Positions 1 to 4,760 of a stretch of 6,162 bases of DNA are shown piece after piece. The notes under the pieces were generated by a model, which saw nothing but the letters and a program-made list of their open reading frames with translations, ran no database searches and was not told where the DNA came from. The stretch comes from Dehalococcoidia bacterium. GTDB lineage: Bacteria > Chloroflexota > Dehalococcoidia > GIF9 > AB-539-J10. The first letter of the stretch is position 1. The number at the start of each line of letters is the position of its first letter. Position numbers and translations under genes: made by a program. The stretch lies in NCBI GenBank assembly GCA_030627025.1, contig DAOUSX010000068.1, positions 1 through 6,162 on the forward strand, read 5' to 3'.

Positions 1-1
1 C

Positions 2-334
2 GTCCAGAAAAACCAGGTCCTAGGAAATAGCTCGTTCGTAGCCAATGTTGCCGCAAGCTTCCAAGAAGCTGTGATAGATGTTCTGGTCACAAAGACAATC
101 AATGCTGCTGAGGAATTACAGGTAAAGCAAATCTTGCTTAGCGGTGGCGTGGCATCCAATAAATTCTTAACACAACGCTTCCTTGACACCTCACCAATAC
201 CTGTTTCAGTCCCTCCACCTCATCTCTGCACCGATAATGCCGCCATGGTAGCCGCCTGCGGCTATTACCATTTCCAGAACGCCAACTTTAGTAGTTATGA
301 CCTGGATGTAGTCCCTAGCCTCAGCCTTGGCTAA
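2..334 (+). CDS. tsaD: TsaD, tRNA N6-threonylcarbamoyladenosine transferase subunit (C-terminal part)
   Basis: TsaD (Gcp/YgjD/Kae1 family) is the catalytic protein that moves a threonylcarbamoyl group from threonylcarbamoyl-AMP to A37 of ANN-decoding tRNAs in the cytoplasm; in bacteria it works with TsaB and TsaE. The frame is open from the left edge, so the start lies outside the window. The 110 visible residues are roughly the last third of a protein usually about 330-345 residues long. Visible family signatures are the ASFQEAVIDVLV helix (visible residues 18-29), the GGVASN nucleotide-binding loop (48-53) and CTDNAAM (76-82), whose Asp is the family's metal ligand. The end is the usual short tail after GYY. 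The stop TAA at 332-334 lies inside the 3' end of the opposing DUF2851 gene (14-bp overlap). An internal GTG at 71 is not the start, because family-conserved sequence continues upstream of it. The assignment is very likely correct. Confidence 0.95.
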   Translation, partial: VQKNQVLGNSSFVANVAASFQEAVIDVLVTKTINAAEELQVKQILLSGGVASNKFLTQRFLDTSPIPVSVPPPHLCTDNAAMVAACGYYHFQNANFSSYDLDVVPSLSLG

Positions 335-1643
335 CCAGAGGACATTCACAGCACCTTGCCTGGCAACAATAATTCTTGAATAGATGAATTAGTCCCTGCT
401 GCTGGCACGCAGTGAAACCCGAAGTACGTTTAATGAACAGTTGTCTTGCCATATGGCATGTGAGCTCATTTTCGGCCAACTTGGGATGATCAACGTAAAG
501 CTGAAGAGCCTTGCGCTGTAATTCTGTTTCACCAGCAGCCCCCCACCAGGCAAATGTGAATGGCAATATCACATTTATCACAATCTCTCCTGTCTTACCT
601 CGTCCTAAGAGAGCCGACTTTCTACTTCGTGACCTAACATCGAAATCAAAATGGTCGAGCCAATATCCATCCCCTGCTACCATTAAACCGCTTTCCAGCC
701 AACAATCCTCCTTTGTTAACGATGCTTCAGCTACCAACTCCAGTATATTTAACAACAACCCCCTTTCACGGTAACCATGAAGGAGGTGGCTCTGAGCTAT
801 GATACGACGCACAGGGGAATTATTGGGGTATATATGAGTGAGACACCAGTCACTTTGAGACATAGTTTCAGCTTGATCAAATGAATGCCAGGTTTGTTCC
901 AACTCCGTTACCCACTCTTCACATACAAATGCACCATACATCCGCTGCGAAGGCAATAAACCAGCCATGCCTAAAAGCATAGCCTCCTTAAACAGCAAAC
1001 TCCCTTTTAATTCTCCTTCAAGTAAACGAAGCGGTGACCTTTGAGCCAGTTCCTCAAAAGGTCTCTTATTCTTAGTATAGCCTAGAGCTCTCATTATACC
1101 CTCGAAAAGCACCTGGCTTGCTTCCTCTTTCAATAATTTTCTCCCAAACATTTCCACTCTTTGCTTGAACCTTCTTACGCCAATATCGTTCAATAACCTG
1201 TCCAGGTCTTGTCTCCCCATGTTCTCTCCACTGCAAAAACAAGCAAGCTGACGGTACGGCATCAACCTAGGTTGATACTGCAAGGACTCAGCCAAACAGA
1301 TCAGCGGAACAAATCTGCCATCCGTGGTAAAAGTAGAGTACCGGTTATCATTCCATAGAACTACATGAAGAATTACGTTACTATATTCAGGGTCGCAATG
1401 ATGACCATGGCTATGCCAATCACTAGCATGTACATGAATCTCTACGTCCCCCCTAATCGGCTTCTCATCACCAGCCAAGATTACAGCATCACGAAAATCA
1501 GGCCCGCCACCGTTATTAATCCTGCCAGGATAAATTACACGAATCCCCCATCCCTCTTCAGTAAGCAACTTCTCTCCTAAAAGCCGCTCCCATACCAAAC
1601 TTATCTCCCATTCCTGAAGTTTTATCCGATTACGTGTAATCAT
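321..1643 (-). CDS. DUF2851 family protein, function unknown
   Basis: The 440-residue protein fits the DUF2851 family. Its N-terminal block carries TEEGWGIRVIYPG (28-40), GGGPDFRDA (45-53) and GDVEIHVHASDW followed by HSHGHH (65-82), then a strand ending in NVILHVV (89-95). The order Asp (PDF), about 18 residues, then Glu-x-His resembles the acidic pattern of a PD-(D/E)XK-like nuclease fold; that is my inference, not an established function. The C-terminus has a cysteine cluster (C426, C427, C431, C432, C434, before PLV), with C-x3-C-x2-C spacing suggestive of metal binding. No signal peptide or membrane segment is seen, so it is probably cytoplasmic. The ATG at 1641-1643 is the only good start, because an in-frame stop lies 15 nt upstream (1659-1661). 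No Shine-Dalgarno is visible; a possible promoter sits directly against the start. It is downstream of the HTH gene by 73 bp and convergent with tsaD. No biochemical role can be named. Confidence 0.88.
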   Translation of the reverse strand: MITRNRIKLQEWEISLVWERLLGEKLLTEEGWGIRVIYPGRINNGGGPDFRDAVILAGDEKPIRGDVEIHVHASDWHSHGHHCDPEYSNVILHVVLWNDNRYSTFTTDGRFVPLICLAESLQYQPRLMPYRQLACFCSGENMGRQDLDRLLNDIGVRRFKQRVEMFGRKLLKEEASQVLFEGIMRALGYTKNKRPFEELAQRSPLRLLEGELKGSLLFKEAMLLGMAGLLPSQRMYGAFVCEEWVTELEQTWHSFDQAETMSQSDWCLTHIYPNNSPVRRIIAQSHLLHGYRERGLLLNILELVAEASLTKEDCWLESGLMVAGDGYWLDHFDFDVRSRSRKSALLGRGKTGEIVINVILPFTFAWWGAAGETELQRKALQLYVDHPKLAENELTCHMARQLFIKRTSGFTACQQQGLIHLFKNYCCQARCCECPLVSQG

Positions 1644-1648
1644 AGCTA

Positions 1649-1676
1649 AAAATAAAATCTATTTCCCCCCCATCAA
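1649..1676 (-). promoter_or_regulatory. Possible promoter of the DUF2851 gene
   Basis: On the minus strand, TTGATG (1671-1676) is followed by a 16-nt spacer and TATTTT (1649-1654), four of six matches to each sigma-70 box. The spacer includes a run of G (C on the plus strand, 1665-1671). The -10-like box ends 5 nt before the ATG, so transcription would begin about at the start codon. That agrees with the absence of a Shine-Dalgarno. The boxes are weak, in an A/T-rich stretch where chance matches are common. Confidence 0.25.
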
Positions 1677-1716
1677 CTGCTTAAATCTCAAGGCGTCGTT
1701 GCCACAGCAACCAACC

Positions 1717-1953
1717 TTAATATGGCTCACCATGTTTTCTTTTTACTTTATACTTAAAGTCACTGCGTTCAGCAACTATGCTAAGCAAAGTAACTGAAGT
1801 ACCGCGAGGTCGATACACTCCAGTTTCCCACTCACTGATTGTCTGCTGCCGTGTGCCCAGTTCTTCCCCCATCTTCGCTTGAGTCAGCCCTAAATGTCGC
1901 CTTAACGCCTTTACGCCTTCTTTATCCCACGGTACCTTCTTCTTTTTTGCCAT
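1717..1953 (-). CDS. Small XRE-family helix-turn-helix DNA-binding protein
   Basis: This is a 78-residue protein that is almost all one HTH_3/XRE domain. A basic start (AKKKK) is followed by helix 1 (KALRRHLG, about 15-22), LTQAKMGEELG (23-33), and the recognition helix TRQQTISEWETG (34-45). It then has the typical YRPRG turn and a final helix (SVTLLSIVAERS, 52-63) with a basic tail. It probably acts as a cytoplasmic transcriptional regulator, perhaps self-regulating. The sequence also resembles HigA/MqsA-type antitoxins, but no toxin-sized partner lies on either side. The ATG at 1951-1953 is chosen; an adjacent in-frame TTG (1954-1956) would add one residue. There is no Shine-Dalgarno, and a TATAAT lies 7 nt upstream, so the mRNA may be leaderless. 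It stops 73 bp before the DUF2851 gene on the same strand, so the two may be partly co-transcribed. The fold is certain; the target is unknown. Confidence 0.88.
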   Translation of the reverse strand: MAKKKKVPWDKEGVKALRRHLGLTQAKMGEELGTRQQTISEWETGVYRPRGTSVTLLSIVAERSDFKYKVKRKHGEPY

Positions 1954-1960
1954 CAATAAT

Positions 1961-1988
1961 ATTATACACGCTAGAGTGTAAAAATCAA
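1961..1988 (-). promoter_or_regulatory. Sigma-70-like promoter of the HTH gene
   Basis: On the minus strand, TTGATT (1983-1988, four of six consensus) is separated by 16 nt from a perfect TATAAT (1961-1966). The start codon begins 8 nt after the -10 box, so the predicted transcription start falls on or next to the ATG. This promoter is the best match in the window. A 16-bp palindrome lies between and partly over the boxes, a normal place for a repressor site. Confidence 0.55.
1965..1980. promoter_or_regulatory. Palindrome inside the HTH promoter (possible operator)
   Basis: The arms tacac (1965-1969) and gtgta (1976-1980) are perfect inverted repeats around a 6-base centre that contains ctag. 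The site fills the spacer between the -35 and -10 boxes and covers the first bases of TATAAT on the minus strand. XRE-type regulators commonly bind such sites in their own promoters; binding by this protein is inferred. The hexamer acgcta within it recurs at 2029-2034 and, inverted, at 2053-2058. Confidence 0.4.
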
Positions 1989-2021
1989 GACAGTTAACCC
2001 ACTAAAATTAAAAACGCTCCT

Positions 2022-2060
2022 TGTCAATACGCTACAGCATTATGTCAACTTTTAGCGTAT
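2022..2060. repeat. Paired inverted and direct repeats in the intergenic region
   Basis: Two 8-base arms, atacgcta (2027-2034) and tagcgtat (2053-2060), are perfect inverted repeats 18 bases apart. Interleaved with them, tgtcaa occurs twice in direct orientation (2022-2027 and 2043-2048), 21 bp start to start, about two helical turns. The core acgcta also occurs in the HTH promoter palindrome (1968-1973). This arrangement looks like a protein-binding region with several half-sites, possibly for the HTH protein. A stable RNA hairpin is less likely given the long loop. Confidence 0.4.
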
Positions 2061-2083
2061 ATTCCTGTAAACGGGGTGACAGG

Positions 2084-2149
2084 ATGAGCAAATGCGAGAC
2101 TACGTTAATGGGTCAACGCCTCCTTCGGGAAAAGCAACCCAATGTTTAA
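2084..2149 (+). CDS. Possible 21-residue small ORF (uncertain)
   Basis: An ATG at 2084 opens 21 codons ending in TAA (2147-2149); the product starts MSKCETTLMGQ and ends with a charged RLLREKQPNV. A GGGGTGA sequence (2073-2079) stands 4 nt before the ATG and resembles a Shine-Dalgarno. The frame is also open upstream, with another ATG at 2042 (35 residues) but no clear ribosome site there. A TATATT (2058-2063) could be a -10 box, but no -35 fits it. I do not recognise the peptide. It may be a leader peptide, a small protein, or chance; I favour chance or a remnant. Confidence 0.18.
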   Translation: MSKCETTLMGQRLLREKQPNV

Positions 2150-2185
2150 GGAGAGGTGATATAAACCTCGGCTATCCCGATTTTT
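2150..2185 (+). terminator. Weak hairpin plus T-run, possibly attenuator-like
   Basis: On the plus strand a 4-bp stem, tcgg (2168-2171) with ccga (2177-2180) around a 5-base loop, is followed by five T (2181-2185). Just before it, gaggt (2153-2157) can pair with acctc (2165-2169). The second arm of that hairpin shares bases 2168-2169 with the terminator stem, so the two are mutually exclusive. The first hairpin also contains the Shine-Dalgarno-like GGAGAGGTGAT (2150-2160), which has no proper start codon after it. The stems are short, so termination would be weak. On the minus strand no T-run follows, so this is not a clear terminator for the kinase-RLP-dehydrogenase operon. Confidence 0.25.
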
Positions 2186-2194
2186 CTGTTATCC

Positions 2195-3424
2195 TCACTT
2201 CCCCATCATAGTGAGAAAATCTTCCTTCTCCGACTTTCCACTCTCGTCAATGTGCTCCATAATAAAGGACGCCGTTGCTCCTTTCCCCAGCTTCACCTTA
2301 GTTCGTACAAGTTCAAGCATGTCCATCGGGGCGACACAGCCCTCTGGCGGGAGGACTCCCTTTTCCTTTATCTTACCACTTCCCATGAGCATTGCCCCTA
2401 GTGCCGCAGGAATACCCGTCCCTTGTCCCATACCCTGCTTGCTCGAAGACGTTGAAAAGATATATGCGTTCTTCTTGCCATCTTTATACCCTTTCACCAC
2501 TATCTTTAGACACCCCATGGGGTGAGTTAAGCCAGCCTCCCGGAGGAGTTTGTCTCTTCGAGAAAGTATGAATGCCACAGCGAACTCCAGAGGAACAATC
2601 TTTTGGCCTTGAACCTCGATCGTCTCCTCCACGGTAATGCCTGACCTCACCATTGTCTTTATAAGTTCAGCATAACTTGGTGGAAGCACAGTTCCCAGGT
2701 TGGTTACCCTCTTCACTCCTTTAAGAAACCGCGGAAGAGTTATCGTCTCAGGATGGGGATAGGCATAGACATTGCATCTGCCTACATCCTCAAAGTCGGT
2801 CTCCCCCTCCAATGCTCTACCGCTCTCATCAAACAACTTGACTGTGGTGAATTTGCCATCAAGAAACATGGGAATACCCATTTCCATAGAATGGATCCTA
2901 TGTTTCACTACTGCTGCTCCCTCTACATCTTCGCCACCATGAGCATGATAAATATCAACCACCTCTACCTCATCCAGCATAGACTCGGCACAAAACCTCA
3001 CCAATACATTGGCCAGCCCGGGAGAACTTCCCATGCCGATTAGCGCTGAAACTCCAGCTCTTTTGGCATCCTCATCCATAGCGATTAATTTCTCAGTGGC
3101 ATCGAAATCATCACATATATCAACATAATTTATTCCACAACCTATCACCGCTTTCAATATTGGAGGTCCAAATTCGTAGAATGGGCCGACGCAATTCAGC
3201 ACCACGGATGAGCCATCGATAGCGTTTCTTATACTTTCATTGCTATGAGCATCAAACTGAACAGCAGAAACGTTGCCTTTCCCAATCTCTTTAACCAGCT
3301 TGTTGGCTTCCTGAACATTAATGTCAGCAACGACAATATCGGAAAAAACATCGCTGGAAGCAAGTATCTTTGCCGCCACACTACCTACAGCTCCACTCCC
3401 ACCCAAAACGGTAACCTTAGCCAT
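2195..3424 (-). CDS. Saccharopine dehydrogenase-family NAD(P)-dependent oxidoreductase
   Basis: The 409-residue protein has the saccharopine dehydrogenase fold. An N-terminal Rossmann domain (1-130) carries VTVLGGSGAVGS, with the glycine motif at G9-x-G11-x-x-G14. Acidic D34 ends the second strand (VVAD), which favours NAD(H) over NADP(H). NCVGPF (77-82) and YVDICDD (100-106) follow, then the family block GMGSSPGLANVLV (130-142). The C-terminal domain has the usual TGIPAALGAM (336-345) and GVLPPEG (356-362). Family members act on amino-acid adducts (saccharopine, carboxynorspermidine, homospermidine), but many are uncharacterised. Being last in an operon with a sugar kinase and an RLP suggests oxidation or reduction of an intermediate of that pathway rather than lysine biosynthesis; this is inferred. 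It starts 11 bp after the RLP stop, with a strong Shine-Dalgarno (3429-3436) touching that stop. No signal peptide or membrane segment is visible. Fold assignment is strong; substrate unknown. Confidence 0.88.
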   Translation of the reverse strand: MAKVTVLGGSGAVGSVAAKILASSDVFSDIVVADINVQEANKLVKEIGKGNVSAVQFDAHSNESIRNAIDGSSVVLNCVGPFYEFGPPILKAVIGCGINYVDICDDFDATEKLIAMDEDAKRAGVSALIGMGSSPGLANVLVRFCAESMLDEVEVVDIYHAHGGEDVEGAAVVKHRIHSMEMGIPMFLDGKFTTVKLFDESGRALEGETDFEDVGRCNVYAYPHPETITLPRFLKGVKRVTNLGTVLPPSYAELIKTMVRSGITVEETIEVQGQKIVPLEFAVAFILSRRDKLLREAGLTHPMGCLKIVVKGYKDGKKNAYIFSTSSSKQGMGQGTGIPAALGAMLMGSGKIKEKGVLPPEGCVAPMDMLELVRTKVKLGKGATASFIMEHIDESGKSEKEDFLTMMGK

Positions 3425-3428
3425 ATTG

Positions 3429-3436
3429 CCCTCCTC
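3429..3436 (-). promoter_or_regulatory. Shine-Dalgarno of the dehydrogenase gene
   Basis: The minus strand reads GAGGAGGG here, with its GGAGG core 5 nt before the ATG at 3424. Its first base is the last base of the RLP stop codon TAG (3436-3438), so ribosomes ending RLP synthesis are placed to restart on the dehydrogenase. This fixes the chosen start and supports co-translation. Confidence 0.75.
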
Positions 3437-4746
3437 TATACTCCTTTAATCTCTTTAAAGGGTTCACCCCAGATCTTTAATGCTGTGGCTAATTCAGGGT
3501 GTTCCTTAGCCGCTTCTTCTAAGGAAATGCCTTGCATAGTGGCATCAATTGCCTGACGAAATGCTTTTGCCCCAGCAACAGGGCCTTGTGGATGGGCATG
3601 TATCCCACCTCCTGCAGGTACTACAATGTCATTTCCCAGGGTGTTCATCAATTTCGGCACCATAGCAGGTGTGATACCACCGCCAGGCAGGGGGAAAACC
3701 GGCTTCAGATGGTACATTGGGAATGTCAAATTCCTCCACACATTAAGGAACTTGTCCTCTATGACAGTGGCTTTTCCATAAGGTGCAGGAAAGACAACTG
3801 CATCAGCACCAGCAAGGCGAGCTAACTTGCCCATCACGATATGGGAGCTTATGCCGTGGTAAGGGGACATATATAAAGCACCAGCCACATCCATATGACC
3901 AAGGATAGGAACATTTATCTCGGGGTCTTCAGCTAGTGCTTGAAGCACAGGAAAACCAACGGCAAGATAGTTCACCATTATGGCATTGCAGCCAAGTTCC
4001 ACCGCTCGTTTAGCATTCTCAAAAATTTTAGGGACTTTGTCACTTATATTGACTGTGTAAAGTGTATGCTCGCCAGTCTCCTCATAAACCTGCCGCTCCG
4101 CCTCCATATAGAGCTTTACCCGTTTCTCGACAGTGTTAAAGGAGGCATCAGCGAGAAGTTCATCATCCTTGATATTATCGCATCCCCCTAAGGCAGCCTC
4201 CCTGAACAGCCTTACGCCGACTTCGGGAGTGTAGCCAGTGCATGGCTTTATCATATTGTTAAGCAGCGGCCTATCAGGAACTCCAAGAATCTCCCGTATC
4301 CCTGGAATCCCAAATTTTGGCCCCTGAAATCCGGCAACATACTTCTCCGGGAAATAAACATCAACCAGCTTAATCTGTCCTGCCATGGAAATGTTGCCCA
4401 CCACCGTGGTTAACAGCATGGGTATCTGTTCACCTATATTGACCTCGGGATAGGCAGTCTGAACAATGTAATTCCTTGTCTCTACCGAGGAAGGCACACT
4501 GAATTCGTAATCTGGCACTTCATAGACACCGATGACCTTAGCAACGTGCTTACGGCGCACTTCAGGGGTTTCACCAGGAACAGGCACCCAAGTCCCTGTG
4601 CTTTGTTCAATAGCGAGGAACTGTGCCCCAAATGGAACTGGGATATTCACTGGAAAGCAAACCAGGTAGGTTCCGATTATGTATTCATCATGATCTATCC
4701 CCTCCGGCAAAGCCACAGGCATAGATAAGACATCCTGTTCGTTCAT
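3436..4746 (-). CDS. RuBisCO-like protein (form IV type), not a carboxylase
   Basis: The 436-residue protein is homologous to the RuBisCO large subunit along its length, with an N-terminal domain (about 20-140) and a C-terminal barrel. Active-site residues kept (spinach numbers in brackets): E47 (E60), T52 and W53 (T65, W66) in EQSTGTW; N118 (N123) in VVGN; K167 (K175) in MIKPC; K193, D195, E196 (K201, D203, E204) in NIKDDE; H284 (H294); K325 (K334) in PYGK; G356-G357 (G380-G381) and G379-G380 (G403-G404). Changed: M165 (T173), C169 (K177), M285 (R295), V318 (H327), G355 (S379). The carbamate and Mg2+ site thus remains, so enolisation-type chemistry is likely, but RuBP carboxylation is not. 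Known RLPs include MtnW of methionine salvage and enzymes of D-apionate breakdown; unlike MtnW it keeps Asn at position 123 and Lys at 334. It lies between kinase and dehydrogenase genes with a consensus Shine-Dalgarno. Family certain; substrate unknown. Confidence 0.95.
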   Translation of the reverse strand: MNEQDVLSMPVALPEGIDHDEYIIGTYLVCFPVNIPVPFGAQFLAIEQSTGTWVPVPGETPEVRRKHVAKVIGVYEVPDYEFSVPSSVETRNYIVQTAYPEVNIGEQIPMLLTTVVGNISMAGQIKLVDVYFPEKYVAGFQGPKFGIPGIREILGVPDRPLLNNMIKPCTGYTPEVGVRLFREAALGGCDNIKDDELLADASFNTVEKRVKLYMEAERQVYEETGEHTLYTVNISDKVPKIFENAKRAVELGCNAIMVNYLAVGFPVLQALAEDPEINVPILGHMDVAGALYMSPYHGISSHIVMGKLARLAGADAVVFPAPYGKATVIEDKFLNVWRNLTFPMYHLKPVFPLPGGGITPAMVPKLMNTLGNDIVVPAGGGIHAHPQGPVAGAKAFRQAIDATMQGISLEEAAKEHPELATALKIWGEPFKEIKGV

Positions 4747-4750
4747 TTAA

Positions 4751-4760
4751 CCACCTCCTT
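4751..4760 (-). promoter_or_regulatory. Shine-Dalgarno of the RLP gene
   Basis: The minus strand reads AAGGAGGTGG, a near-perfect complement to the 16S rRNA tail, with its GGAGG core 7 nt before the ATG at 4746. It overlaps the kinase stop codon (TAA, 4759-4761) by two bases. This supports both the start choice and translational coupling, and suggests the RLP is strongly translated. Confidence 0.8.

Noticed and set aside
511..774. Plus-strand open frame of 87 codons inside the DUF2851 gene
   Set aside because: It is antisense to a gene with clear family motifs; its translation is low-complexity and matches nothing recognisable.
1365..1580. Plus-strand open frame of 71 codons antisense to the N-terminal part of DUF2851
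   Set aside because: It lies opposite the most conserved part of that protein and has no recognisable content of its own.
1698..1711. Hairpin gttgc-caca-gcaac between the HTH and DUF2851 genes
   Set aside because: A perfect 5-bp stem, but no T-run follows on either strand, so it is not a convincing terminator and could be chance.
1717..1953. Antitoxin of a toxin-antitoxin pair
   Set aside because: The HTH sequence would allow it, but neither neighbour is a toxin-like protein and the 238-bp upstream gap holds no toxin-sized ORF.
2042..2149. Longer 35-codon version of the small plus-strand ORF starting at ATG 2042
   Set aside because: No ribosome site before this ATG, and it would cover the proposed -10 box and repeat arm; the shorter start at 2084 is better supported, though still doubtful.
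2060..2190. Metabolite riboswitch
   Set aside because: I compared it by eye with c-di-GMP, c-di-AMP, fluoride, ZTP and other common classes and found no conserved core; no downstream plus-strand gene to control.
2211..2525. Plus-strand open frame of 104 codons near the end of the dehydrogenase gene
   Set aside because: Shadow of the conserved C-terminal domain on the minus strand; Ser/Pro-rich composition typical of antisense frames.
3245..3556. Plus-strand open frame of 103 codons across the dehydrogenase/RLP junction
   Set aside because: It runs antisense to the Rossmann motif and the RLP C-terminus; no family resemblance.
3436..4746. True RuBisCO (carbon fixation)
   Set aside because: R295, H327, K177 and S379 equivalents are replaced, and there is no small subunit or phosphoribulokinase gene in the window.
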